From Antedon mediterranea (Eukaryota > Echinodermata > Crinoidea > Comatulida > Antedonidae): DNA of 64,000 bases. The notes beneath the pieces were generated by a model, which ran no database searches, was not told the origin of the DNA, and worked only from the letters and a program-made list of their open reading frames with translations. This document shows, in pieces, positions 27,401 through 42,400 of this stretch. The stretch is taken from NCBI RefSeq assembly GCF_964355755.1, contig NC_092671.1, positions 34,611,304 through 34,675,303 on the forward strand, given 5' to 3'. The position numbers and the translations under genes are program-made. Numbering within the stretch: position 1 is the first letter of the stretch; each line of letters opens with the position of its first letter.

Positions 27401-30400
27401 TTGGATCAGATACTGAGAGTCTTTCAATTTTCTGATAATCACTATCTATAAATAAATTAAAATAAGATCACATAAAAACAGTTGTTGGTAGTCCTTTTTT
27501 TTTAAAGTCGGGGAAGTGAGATTTGTTTTATAGTAATAATTGACATTCAATTCAATATGGAAGCAGAAAATAAACTTAATAACAGTTTTAACACTAAAGT
27601 TTTGCCATTGTTGTTATTGATTTTAATAGGTATAACAATTTACTCAAATTATATACCACACACAATGCCAAGTTAAATATAGACCAGTCTATCTTTCAAC
27701 TCATTTAAAGAGATTATAAGTTACCATAATAATAGATGTAGTTTTGGTATACAGCGATTCCCCGTGGAGATCCAAGATCAATACGGACTGGTGTCGGATT
27801 TGAACCACCTACACTCATCTTCCATATCTAAAATGTAAATGTAAAAATGTTTATTTACGCAAATCATATACTATCCTGAATTGAAAACCCTCTGAAATTA
27901 GAAACCACTAAATTAAAAGTTAGTCATTCCAGAAAGAAAGCTCCTAGAGAGCCAACTATAATGAGACAGCAAAGTAAACTAAGATTGTTTAGTGGTTTTT
28001 CCGACAAAATTACAGTAAAACTATAAATACAAATCAATAAAAAAAATCAATTAGAATTTAAGAGCATTTTTAGAAGATAAAACAGACAAATAATTAAAGT
28101 TGATTGGTATTAAATAAATTATACAAGATGTCCGCCGTTTCTATTTTAATATCATTAGTACATTTAAACACAGTATAGTTTTTTACATAAACTTGAGAAT
28201 TACATCTTTGATTATACTTACCGATCCAGATGTCTGTGTCCAATAGAGCATTTGACCTGGTATATCAATGGTGAGGTAGAAAATATTTTGAACATTCTGT
28301 GTAGTCACAGTTAATGGGTTACTGCCATCTCTTACAACACTTCCTATCTTTGACGTTTCACCATTATCTGCCCAGTACAATTTTCTACATAACGGAATTA
28401 TCATTAATATTATTATTATCAATTATAACTTTCTTTAAACACAATAGATTGTTTCATCATTGTTGTTATTGATGTTAATAGGTAAAACAATTTACTAAAA
28501 TGATATACCACAAGCATCACACTTAAAATACAGCTGTTTTGGTCAATTTTGTAACATTGTTTTTAATGGGCGGCCACCTAAAAAAAAGTTTATTTGAAGT
28601 AGCCCTCCAATTAATTAATTAATTAGTGGTTCTTCTGGTAAACAAAATAAATTATAGAAATAAAATAAATCTTACCCGTCCGTTGGATTAACACACATAG
28701 ATACTGGATTGTCAACGGCAACAGTGCCTCCTTTATTGGACAGGATCACCTTACGATACGCAACATTCCGGTTTAACTGCATCACCTCAATAGTATGCAT
28801 AGTGGGGTTGCCCCAATACATGTTGTCTGCTAGCCAATCAATGGCCATCGTTGAGGGTGAACCAACATAGGCCCAAGGTGAAATTGTGGTAGTGTTTTCC
28901 CCAGTGATGTTAGTACGTCTAATAACGCCCTGATAATAGAAACAAATTTCAAAATAAGAATCTGTAGATGTTCCTATGTTTACCTTAAATATTTAAGGAT
29001 TTTTCTTACAGATATATTGTCCCCCTGAAAAATTGTTTTTTTTTTAAAATATTTTTGTTGAATATATTTTAATGTCACATAATAGTTATTCCTTTTGACC
29101 AAAAGGTGAATAAAAAAAACAAAACTGTAATTTAAAGCAAAAAAATGGAAGTAAGTGAGTTCTTGGTTGAATTTAACCGTTTATTTTGTCTTTTTATAAG
29201 TGAAAACATTAGTTTTTCTTTTCTATGGAAGTGATTAACTTCCAATTGGCCTATTCAAAGTCATTAATCTTCATTTTTCATGTTTCTGGGGTGATATTCT
29301 CTTTAGAAATGTTGGTGGTTTGGTTTCGGCATATTGTCCAGAGGCCAGTTTTGGAGATAATGCTGTGATTGACTGTTGTACTTACCAGCCCATAACCATC
29401 ATCAGTGGTTTGATCAACCCAATACAGATATCCATTCTCCACATCAAAATCAGCATCAACTGCATTCTCAGTTCCAAGTACTGGTATGACGGATGTGTAT
29501 GATTGGTCAGTAGGATCTAGGCTAATACCATCCACAATGCCGGTTGCAGCAAGCAACAAGAAGGGATCACCCTCTAGAGATTGTAAAATAAAGCAAATAC
29601 CATAGAAATCCCACTTTTAATAATCTTAACTTCTTATTTAAGCTTTTAGGCCGGTGCATGCTGAGCTTATAAACGCGAAGCAAAACACATTGCAAGCGTG
29701 AAATCGAAGTGAGTCATGCAAAAGTTGAAAAAGTTGCCCATGGAGCAACTAAAACAAATTTACATGTGAAGCCTTTGCAACCTCCGAGTTCAACGTGTTG
29801 GAAATCGATTGACACCAGCACACCACATTCAATTTGATTTTCACACTGAAATTAATCGCATTAATAGTGCGGGTTGATTTGACGTGTCACTTTGCGTGTA
29901 AATTCTTCAGTATGCACAGGCCTTTCTACATTTAGGATTTTGGATCAAAGTTTTATCCCAGGGTTAATTGTCTACTTAGCTGAAAGTGACAAAATATATC
30001 TAATAAGCAATACTGAACAATTGTCTAAGTAAATGTCCATCCCTTCTTTCATCTTTCCCATTGGTTATATTGTTTTGTTGCATTAAAAAATGGTTACATG
30101 ATGGTTCCGAACCATTGATTTTTTTGGTCAATAAACTATAATAAGCATCATTTAAGTTTCACATTGTAAGTTTAAATGATTTTACTAACTTGCACAGATG
30201 TTACTTCCAATCTGTAGTTTTAAGCCTGCTGGACATAGACAGAGGAATCCATTATCATTCTTAGAGAGCACACAGATGAATGAGCAAGGACTGCTAGAAC
30301 ATGGATTAGGTGCTGAAAATAGAATAGGTCATTAATAATATTAAAAAAAACATTATTCTTCTGCAGTTACTGCAGTAACTATATTTGTTGTACTATTTAT

Positions 30401-33400
30401 TATTTAGCATGTTTTTTGTGTAAGTTATACCAGGGTTATACACAGTTCATTGTAGTGACTGACTTATAAGGTTTTACAATGAAATAAATCAAATATATTA
30501 ACCGGGTTAATGAAATATATTAAACATAAACAGTATGGGTTATGGGTTAGTGTTTTAATTTTTTTTAAACAACTTTATTTTAATAGTTTTAAGTAACTTG
30601 GATTAAGTGCTTTAAATCAATTGAAAAAAAAAATATGGGTTAGAAATTAACAAAAATAAAGAAATTCAATGAGCAGGATATAATAAACATAATAATAAAT
30701 AAAACTATTAAAAGGAAAAGATTGTTTGTGTTTAAGAAAATTAAAAAATTATGTGCACGAATAAACAAATAAAATGATTGTAAATAAAATTGAAATTATA
30801 TAAAATTGAAATTATATAAAGAAAACAACATTTAAGATGCCAAAAAAATGTATGAATCTGTACGAATTTGGGATCTTTTCTTACATACCTTACAAAAATG
30901 AAAACCAATATTGGGTCTGTATTTCATACACAATTTGAATGCAGCAACCAAAAATGTATATAGCCAGTATTTTTGTATTGGCTTGGTGTGAACCTGGTTT
31001 TAAAAGTTGGGAACCCCCACCGCTGTAAATAAAGTGTGAACACAACCTACCATTTGGCTGTCTAACAGAATGGTAAACATGTAAATCGAGAGGTTGGGAG
31101 AGACCAGATATGGTCGTTCGAACATCCGAGCCATTAAATTTGTGCACCTGCAAGACTTCGTTGTTTTGGCGGTCACTCCAATAAACATAATCTTCAAACA
31201 ATGTGATAGAATGAACGTGCCTCAAATTCTGATGGTTAAGATTAGTTAAAAAGAAAACAACTTAAAAAACAAAAAATAATGAATACAGTAGAACCTCTAA
31301 TAAGGGGACGTATTCAGGACCCAAAAAAGTGTCTCCTGAATAGGTATCGTTTGTAGTCACATTAAACATATTTTGCCCCTCTCCCTCAATTGTTTTATGG
31401 GAAAGTGTCCTCCTAATAGCAATGTCACCTAATAAGTTACAGTTGTGGTAAAAGGAGAGGTTTTACTGTACTAAGAAATAGATACAGTAACCTCTATTAA
31501 AGGGACACATTCAAGACCCAAAAAGTGTCCCATGATTAGGGGTTGGTTGTAGTGTTAAAATATATATTGCCCATCCCTCATTTGTTTTATGAGAAAGTAT
31601 CCCCTTAATAGGTGTGTCCTCTAAATATTTACTGAACTGTAAAAGAAGGGGTTCTACTGTATTAAGAAATAGGTTGTTATCATGAAGTGTTTTTAGTAAA
31701 ATTGAATGTGCTAAAAGTAAAAATAAATTCCTTGAAACAAAACAACAGTGATTAAAAAGCATTTTTAACAGTTTCAAAATAACTTCATATAAAAACATGC
31801 ATAAAAAAAACATTTCATCTAACACAAGTCAAGTCAACACTCACAACATGCACTATAACACTAATTACTTACATTCAAAGAGACAAAAAAAAAAAAAAGA
31901 CTAAGCAAAGAAACTTTCAACCAATCAGATTTGAGATAGCCCAAAGTTTACCATAGGTATAGAAGAAATGAGAACTATCACTGCAGGATTCTGTCTCACT
32001 ATCTGCAGCATGCATCATGTGCACAAAAATAGACATAGAGTATATGCAAACATATATTATGTAAAACACACTTGTATTATGTATATATGCATATACACAT
32101 ATATATTAACTACTGTTCTGTATTACTATAAAACCCTAAGCCAATGATTTATAACAAGAAGATACCAAAGATAAACGATAGGAACGTTTTTAAATGAACA
32201 CATTCAAAAAAATACAAAATAACCAAACAATGATTAATTCTCATATTAACAAATACAAAAAGAATTCATAAAGAAAAACATTAAAATAACCATAAAACTG
32301 CCACAAATGCCGACAAGCAAATGTTTACCAACAAGACATTGCCATAAAACTATGAAAAATAACTGATGTATTACCTCTGCAATTAGTTCTGAAAGCTTAA
32401 ATCAAAATAAATAGATATAAATTACAATGAAAAACTAAATATTTAGAGATAAATAGAGACCAAAACAAATTATGTATGTAGGTTTGTGCTATCCATAATC
32501 TGTACATAGTTTATTATTTCCATATGTTCTGAACAATTTCATCTATTTATCAATGTCATCACAGTTCACATATAATGCAATAAAGTAAAACAATTTGAAA
32601 ACAATGTGAATTGTCCTCAACTTAAAAGAAATGATTGAATATTGTATCTGAGACTGGTGTGTGTGAATGCAAACTGAACTTTGTTTTGATGGCCAACCTG
32701 AATTATTTTATACAAAAAAACTGTGTTTTTGTGTGTAGTCGAGTCCTATTAGTATGGTTATTTCTGAACCATAACATGAAATAGATGCATTTCAAGAAAA
32801 GTTTTAAATTGTTCATTTCTTTACAAGATTATTATTGTCAGGTAGTACAAAAAGTACATTTAAACCTTTTGTGTATAAATTGGACTAATGAACATGTGTG
32901 TCTTGCCACAAAGTGTCTTGGTCCAAGTCTAACTTCAACTCTGTAAGCACGTACTACATCAACCAAGGGCAAAAAGAAAACTATGGGTTTCCGTAAATAA
33001 AAACAAACACATAAGTATGCTTTTAGACATAACATTATACAGCAACACATACCTGGGTACTAGATAATAAAGTCCGTCGATTGTTCCCATCATAATCACA
33101 GTAGTCTATGAAATCCAGCCTGGAATCAGCAAAGTAGATCCTAGTGTTAGGATAGTCAATGGTGACTGCATTCGGCCAGTACAGTTTGTCGGTCACTATC
33201 TGCGTACGTCCAGTGCCATCCATATCTACACGTTCTATTCGTGGATTAGTTCCCCAGTCAGTCCAAAATACATATCGATAACTGTATGGAATATGCAGAA
33301 AAATGTATTGTAAAAAAATAATTATAGAATATCTAATAACCTCTGTCTCCTTCTAAACCATCTGACCTGGGGAAGCACTGTCTGACATGGGCAGTTTTTA

Positions 33401-36400
33401 ATACCCTTTCAGCAATTTTACAATAACAACTTTTTTGGTGAAAATGTGTTGTTTCCTGCAATTTCGTTTTGAGATTTGTTTAAACTTTGACCTTGATATA
33501 CTTACGAAGCTCGAGGATCAAGAACAATTCCACGAGGGTTGCTCATGTTCGTGCTGATGAGGATCGCACGATGTGTACCATCTATTCGGGCAACCTCCAT
33601 GACTCTCAGAAATCGGTCCACCCAGTAAACATTGCGACCAACCCAATCAACAGCCATGCCTTCTGAGCTGGTCATTCCACTCTCGAAGGTCTAAAAATAT
33701 ACAAACGTAATATGAAAAACAAAAGAGTTCTTAAATTAGACCTATAGTACACTAAATATTTACCTCATTCTAAAACTTGCACCCGTAAAAACCAAAGAAT
33801 AATATATTATCATATAACTACTGTCTATTGTTGGTTGAAATCATAAGCGACCATTTCTAGTTGCTGCAACAAAATTGTGGAAATCACTTTCTATATTAGA
33901 GGTTTCGCAATCTTACAAATACGATAAAGAATACGCCACGCACACATATTCGTTTTTGTAAGCCAGTAAAAATCTGTTTCGCATGGCAACAAAATATTGA
34001 GGGCGCCGTCCAAAATATAACTGCGGTAAATTTGAGCGAAGCGCAGGTACGTGTTGCTTGGTGCTTGGCTGCCTTGGCCTAGCGTAACATCAAAGCAAGT
34101 GAGGACTCTAAAAACTGCTATTTATCAAAATTGACCTGGCATTTTAGGAAATTACTTTCAATAAATCTATAATTATATTATAATCATGAATCATTTCTGA
34201 TTCAAATGCAAGTCATATATATGACTGGTGATATTCGTCAACACAAATACGCTTTACGAATATGAAATTGGGATCAGCTCAAAAGTTTCACAAATGTGTG
34301 ATGTATCCGTTTTCGTTATCATATTCGTAAGGTTGCGAAACCTCCCTATTTATTTGAGATTTGCATTCTGTTTTTTTTTTAGCTTAAGCCCAGTTATTTT
34401 TGTCTGTTCCTTTGATGCCTGTCAGTTCATTAAAGCTTTAAGTAGAAGGGAGGCGTCTGAGTCCATAGAAGACAAAGACTCATCTGGTGTAAAAACAGTT
34501 CATTAGTTTAAACCCTGGTTTAGCGACAAGATCATATCAGAAAGACATATCCAAATACTTCTATTTTGGTGCAAGCATGGACTTTAGCTTTCTCCCATTT
34601 CCTTGAACATGTTTCACTTGTTTTTCACAAGACTTCATGATATTTAAATTCTCATTAAAGCGTGGTTCCCACTAGCGACGCAACGCAAGGACGTAAAGCA
34701 ACGCAAGTGAATTGACCAATCACAAGCGATGGCTTATTCGCTTGTGATTGCTAACTGTCTATAACTTCACTTGTCATTGGTTAAAACGCTTGCGTTGCGT
34801 TTACGTCCTTGCATTACGTTATAGTGGGAACCAAGCTTTACAAAGTAAAAACTTTAAAAGAATAAACAATCTTACCACCACACGGTTAGCGCCATCAAGA
34901 TCACAGCTATATACTTTATCAACACCGCCATCAGTATAAAATAATCTTTGGGTTTGAATGTCAAAATCTGTTGCAAGGATATTGACTTGATCGTACACAA
35001 TAACATCAGCTATATTCTGGTGTATGTTCATTTTGATCAGTCGATTACGATTAGAGATGATCAGATAGGCATCTGAAGAATCTGTCAATAAAGATTTGGC
35101 ACAGTATAACATTTACAAATTCTTTTTTAGGAGTAAAACTTTCTATTGGAATATCAAAAAGTATGCTTAATAAGTCAACACAGAACTCAATTCCACTGAA
35201 AGGAACTACAGAACAGCAAAATATGGAACTGATACTATCTGGCTGCGCATACAGCATATACTTACTTATAATTTTGTAATTTGGATTTTAAATGTTCATA
35301 TAGTCAATGTAGGTTGACAAGAAAACTGACATAACAAAGAAACAAAAGCGGATAAATACTGAGAGTTAGACTGAAAAACATTTACAGACAAAATCCTATA
35401 AAAACAATAGTAAAACTGTTGAAATATGGAAAACGAGCATAGTAAACCATTTTTAGAAAAGAAATATTTCTTACAAAAAACGCTGCTCGCTTATTGACGT
35501 AACAGTTTTAAAGATATATTGTCCCTCTGAAAAATATTTTTTATTTCAAATTTGTTTTTGAATGTTTCATTTTATTGTTACATATTTAATAGTTATTTTA
35601 CCTGAAAATAATGTAATTTAAAGCAAAAAATACTTCAATTGTCTGTCAGACAATGGCTTTTTAAGTTATAATTAAACGTTTCTTTTCTCTGTTTATAATG
35701 TGAATTTTGTTACAGAAGTGAATAACTTTGATATGAAAGAAAGACTGAATTTAGTTTATTATATTGCTAAGTTTAAGTCTGGGGGTCACTTCATCATGCC
35801 TAGATACTTCAAGTGTGAAGTATCCTATTACAAACAAAAACTTTCATGGACTGTTTTGATAATAATTCAATGATTATCTGATGACAGCGAATTACAGTAT
35901 TATATAATGTCATGTGACTCATAAATACCAGAAATGCTTTGGGATTTGTCGTTCAACTGTTAGACTCTTTTCCCAGACGTTTTTTGTGTCCAGCACCCGG
36001 TACCTATAAATTATAGTCGAGAATGCATTTTGCAAAAATGTCAGTGTCTAGTACTATAACTGTTGCTTGATTTCATCTAATAAATGAGTCATTTCTTGTA
36101 ACGTAGCGGGCTAGAACAGCAGCGTGAAAACATGGAAAATTCTTGGAAAAATGGAAAATGCTAATGGCACAACATACCTTGAGCTTTACACGTTCTTCCA
36201 TCTGGGTTTGCGATGTATGAAGTCTCATCACATTGACAGGCAGCTGATCCTTTGTAGTTAGTACATTGCTGACTACAATAACCTGGTGGTGTACACTCAT
36301 CAATATCTACATATAACATTAAAATAACAATATCATACTTTATTCTGTCCAATATACCATGAAATACATACATATGGAAAATTGATTGGTTATCAGTGTT

Positions 36401-39400
36401 AATAAATAATTAAATATACAATAAGTTACGTATAGAAAATTGATCATTCATACTTTGATCACACATTACTGGTAATGGCTGACGGGAAAAAAATTTGTTT
36501 TTTTAAAACTATCATGATACAGTGATCACATGTGAAACACATGAGATGCTGTATAACAATTTTAGCACCTGAAACTGGAAATATTTTCATGTGGAGATAC
36601 ATCACTGAGAATCTGGCGATTATAAAAATGAGTGGTACATAACATACCTTCACATGTTGAGTTTATCAACTGGTAACCATCACTACATCTACACTCGGTT
36701 CCAAATGGTGTTTGAAAACACAAGTCACTGCAACCACCATTGTTTATAGAACACAAATTTTCATCTTAAATAAAACAGTACAGCATAAATAATATAAAAA
36801 AATGTATTAATCTTCTTATAATCACCAAATCTTTTCGTGTCTGTCCGTCCATCCCTCCGGGTGTATTCAGAGACTATTGGTCGCACGGTCTTCAAACTTG
36901 GTGATAAATTATGTTTAAATTTAGTACAATTTAAATCAAATACATTTTAAACCTGCTCTAGGGCAGATATACTAATACTAGTTTAATGCAATATATCAAA
37001 CCATCTTTATTGTGGAGCCCTTTATAAAGAAAGTACAGTAGTATCTAATATTCTGTCTCAGCATCTAAGACAGCAACATTGATTAAATGTTTTTCTGCTG
37101 TTACAATACCTAAAACAAAGACTCCTTTAGACAATCATTTGATCTAAAAAAAGAAACAAACTGGCAGAATAAGATAAATGGGTGAATATACGTACTACAC
37201 AGTGGGCTTTCGTCCTCTCCGTCTGTGCAGTCGGGCGTGTTGTCACAGACCTGCGTTAGTAATATACACACATTGTCTCCACATTCCCACTGGTCATCTG
37301 GGCACGAAAAGGGCGGTGTTGCTAAAAATATAAAGTTTAAATTTAATGTTTTATACATTCTACCAAGTTGAATATTTTTTTGGATGGGGTTGTAGTGATG
37401 TTTTATTAATTGTTAATTAATTACCAATCACATTAATTATGGTAGTTTTAGTGATCCAATAATAATTCTTGAATTTTGTTATAACAGAGTGATATTGTAA
37501 GGAATTAGATTGGCATGTTAAAGCATGATTTCGAAACTTGGTTGTGGCATCAGATACTTTACTATCATTGCCCATTAATCAAACCATTGATGCAGTGTAA
37601 ATAATCATATTCGTTCTTATATAGCACTTATGCACAATGCTTCTAAGTGCTTCACATTATTACCCCGGTCATTTTTTTGGATCAAACACGTATGGAAACA
37701 TACTCCCATAACATAATGCAGCTAGTAATCAGGGCAAAGTTGTGTCTTTCAAACCAGGTACCCATTTATACACCAGAGTGGAGATAGGCAAACGTAAGTA
37801 AAGTATCTTGCCTAGGACACAAGCAATGTGGCGAGAGTTGGATTCAAACTCACAATCTCACAATCAGTAATCCAACACACTGCGCCACACGCCCTCACAA
37901 TAATAAATAATTGTTTAAATTTATATTCTCTCTGCCTGGAAAGACGGACGGATGTCATATATATAAATAAAAAAGTGTAACCAAGAGATAACACAAACAA
38001 TCCAATCCAATGTTACCACATGTATTTTTCAATTAATCTTATTTTTTATAATAAACTTACGACAATCTCTTTCATCTGATGAATCTCCACAGTCATTATC
38101 CTGGTCACATATCCAAGAACTAGGAATGCATTGTGAATTGTCACATTGGAAGTCGGATGCTGGACACGTAATTTGAACTACAAGATTCGATAAAAAAAAT
38201 TACACAAACTAAAAGTGGTGTTGGTAGTCTATTTCGTGTCTAGCTTACCTGGATAAACCAACAATGGCCAATGTTGATTTATCCAGGTAAGCTAGGCACG
38301 AAATAGACTGTTATTGTTGTACATTTTTCCCAACATCTGGTTTTCCAGAAACTTTCCAGAGTGTATCATGAAGGAAAGTGGTTATTCAACAAACTGATAG
38401 TTTTATTAAACCATGGGATAGGTTTATGATTAAAAATTATTCAACCGGCCAATGGTTGAATCAAAAACTAATTCATTGAAGCGTGCCAGATTGTCTTTAC
38501 TCACCATCTTCCTTTGACAAAAAGGGTTAGGCCGGATTTACTCACAATTGTCTTTATTGAGTAAAAGGGTTAGGACAGCTTTAATTTAATTTTTTTTTGG
38601 GGGGGGGGGGGGGGACACATAATAAAAGTAATTATAAAAAGCTTATTTTAAAGAAATATTAATAAAATACTTACTGCAGCCAAACTCATCACTACCGTCA
38701 TCACAATCTGAGCGGCCATCACAGACCCAATCATTGGGCAAGCAACTTTCACCCACAATGCATTTAAACTCGTCATCTAAGCATGTACCTGGTGGTAAGG
38801 AAGCTGAAAAAGACAAACAATAAATTAATACAAATTTATTTCCATCATTAACAAACATAAATACAATTTCTTACAAAATACAGAATAAAATGGAGGCAGA
38901 TTTTTTTATAATATATATATAAAATGTACCAGTGTTAAGTTTTACTACATATTTGATTTTTTTGTCACATGAAATTTGATAGTGTAGACAGAGCTTAAGG
39001 ATCAGATAACATTATATTGTGTGCCACCAGCATGGTTGGTAGGGTTTCAGCCCAACAACTTTATCACAAAGGGCGTTTGACAACCCAGTAGCTTAAAGAT
39101 AGATTGTTCCCTTTTCTTGCGAAAACTGCACCGCTTTATTTATTGTAGCTACATCACTGCATTACACTTTGTTAAAGATGTATTGTCCTTTTGTCAAATT
39201 CCAAAAAAATAAAAAATAAAAGATTTCCAAAAAATTGGGTCATTTTGTAGTATCATAATAGTTATTAACTTTTACAAAAAATTAGTCGAAAAAAAAATCA
39301 TTGAACTGAAATACAAATGTTTTTGGTTCAAAAAATAACTTTGACTTCCAGTCAAACTTTCGATCAAAACATATCTCATAATGCAACGCGCTTATTTGGC

Positions 39401-42400
39401 TACTCTGTATGCATTAATCATAAAACTTCCTCGCGATCTGTGTGAAAACACCTTCTCAACAATGACGAGTTGTAAACAATCCTAACTAGCATCATGCATA
39501 ATGTATACTCATGGTTTGAAATCTTTGTTTACTTTTGCTCGCGACGATTTTCCAGACGAAATGTAATCAAATTAATTTAGCTGTTAATTACGTAAAATTG
39601 TTGTTTTTGGCTCGAATTTTCTACTTAAAGTGAATAGCTTTAATATTACTTTGATATGGCAAATTTAAATTTAGAATATTTTTACCATTTTTTGTGTTTT
39701 AAGTGACAATACATCTTTAAGTGATTAATATATTTGTATGGTTTACTTACTGCAGTCATCTTCATCTGTGTTGTCAGGGCAATCGTACACAGAGTCACAT
39801 CGGTATGAGATAGGCAAACACTGACCATCACCACAAGTAAATTCATCCTGGCTACATTGTTGTGGTACTGTATTCAAACAACAATAAAGTACAATGCAGA
39901 TAAATTAAAATATTGCTTTACACTACAGTATAGTAAATCATCATGTAAGCTCCTGGTTCATACACTTTTTTAAGAGGTCATTTCCATGACATGACATGAC
40001 CTTTCTAACTGAAATTCCATGTCTTTTTTATGACATTTGAACAGTTTTACATAACAGGTTAATAACATTTTGACAGTATAACCATACAATTTTCCTCCAT
40101 AGTATGCCATAGCAAAGCGAAATATAATTGTATGAAAGATTCCAAATAAAAAAGAAAATGTTATATCTTTCTTTCCATGACTTTTTAAGCCATGGCCTGG
40201 AAAATATTTTAGTAAAAAGAATTTCAGTCATAGGTTCATCCATCAACAAAACAAATTAATTTTTCTACTGCAAAATTTCACTCATACCAATAACTGATAC
40301 AAATCAAATAATCATAGAACCAGTCCACTATAGAATTTAATTAAAACCAATTCCAAATGTTATTAATTTATATTTCACATCCAAAGGGGGTAAACACTTA
40401 CCACAGCCCTCCTCATCACTACCATCTCCACAATCATTGTCCCCGTCACATTGCCATAATGGATGCAGACAGCGTTGTACCGTTTTACACGAAAAGTAGT
40501 CCAAAGGACAAGTAACATCATCTGTAATTAAGAAACAAACCGGATACTTATTAATATTCAACATATTCAATATAAACATATTAATAAATGTAATACTGTG
40601 ATGATCCAGTACAACATCACTTAGAAACACAGTGAGTTACGTGGCGCGGCGTGTAAAACATTGTCGAGTGATGATGTGGGATAATCTTTGTGAGTTCGAG
40701 TCCCCGTAGATGACCTTTATTTATTTATCACCAAACGCGAGTTGCCACACAAAAATAACACAGTCAGTATCAAACTCCTCAAGAATTTGCTGGATTTTAT
40801 ATGTTTAATGACAGAGACGCAAAAATGACTTGGTCAATATAATCGTACTCAAGGAAATATACGATTTACGATCCTCGTAGCGGTAGTCATGTGATGCAGT
40901 TTCAACCAATCATGTTCACGTATTTATATAGGCTATGTAATATACACTATTTGAAAGCTTGTAAAACCACAAAGATTATTAACATTAAAATCGCTTGATA
41001 CCAAATTGGAATGTCGTTTTAAGAGAGACTGTTGTAATATTAACAATTTGTGACATTTTTAAGGTCAAATTGTGATTAAAGTATTTAAATACAATGTTTT
41101 TAAATACAATTAATTAATTAACAATACAATCAAAAATATCATTATTTTTAAACTAGTTTTCTTTCTTCTAACCTGAACAAAATAATGTGTTTTGATGTAC
41201 AGTATATATACAGTTAGAACCTATTAAGGTTATTCCCGTGAAACAAATATAGAAATATATTATGTTTTAAACACTGCGACCAACCTCTAATCAGGGTAAA
41301 ATCTTATTAACAAGACACTTTGTTGGGTGTTAAAGGTCTCCTATCATATATAATCAAGGCAGTGTAAACATTTCATCTATGTATACCAATTTATTGATCT
41401 GAGATTTTGATCTCAGCTTTTTGAATAAGTGAATAATAAAGTTTATAGTTTAAGTTTAATAGGGTTCTACTGTATTACATGAAAAATGTATTTTAATTTA
41501 ATTAATAATAAATTTAATATTAACCTACCACAATTTTCTTCATCAGAGCCATCTCTACAATCATTATCCGTATCACACAGCCAGCTCTGTGGTATACATC
41601 TTGAGTTGTTACATTGAAAGTAAGATGATCTACACACTGGTGGAGCTTTAGAAAAAAAGAGTAATCTTAGTGAGTGAATAATAATATTGGCCTATATTAT
41701 GCGATTTGAATATTTCATATTTTATGTGTTGTACTGTATGTATGTTTTATCGAGGGCCCTGAATGATCAGTTCTATTGGAACTGGATAGGCTACCCTCAG
41801 TAAAGATGGTAATAAATAAATAAATAAATAGTGCATTATTAGAAGTTACCTTTATTTATTTTTTATTTTAATTATCATTTATCTATACTGGATGATGTCT
41901 TCAGTCAAAGACTGGTCTCCCAGAAGGCCCAGTTATGATCAGTGGCTGTGTGTGACAGTGACTAGCACCGTGGTAACCCCCCACTCGTCTCAAAGGATGT
42001 ACTAGGTTCCTTAAAGTGCACATGAGCTAGATGTGTAAACTGGACCTACTGTATGGTTTATAGTTTTTATCCAAAAAGACTCGTTCTACCACCAGAACCA
42101 TGGAACTAGTGAGCCTTGAATCCGTGCCAATGTTATGGCATCGTAATTACGGTTCCACTGTCTTAACTGCTTGGCTACTCACTCTTAATTCACCCATTCA
42201 TCTTTGTAGGACATCACCAGGATTTATTATGGACTGTACCATTGTTAGATTGGGGTAGATGGGATGGGACAAGGTTATTTTCCAGGTCTAATTATCTTCT
42301 ATGTTGTGTTGGATGAACAAACCTAATCTTTTCAGCTCATGGCTAGTAACAAAACCAGTGTGGTGCAAGATTAATAATTTTGTGAATATACTATAAAGCA

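Noticed and set aside
32376-32390. Possible 14-nt micro-exon between e30 and e31 (TTTCAG before, GTAATA after)
   Set aside because: e30 and e31 join in phase 0 without it; adding 14 nt would break the frame.
34228-34506. Plus-strand 92-codon frame
   Set aside because: Crosses the right end of a TIR element and has no domain signature.
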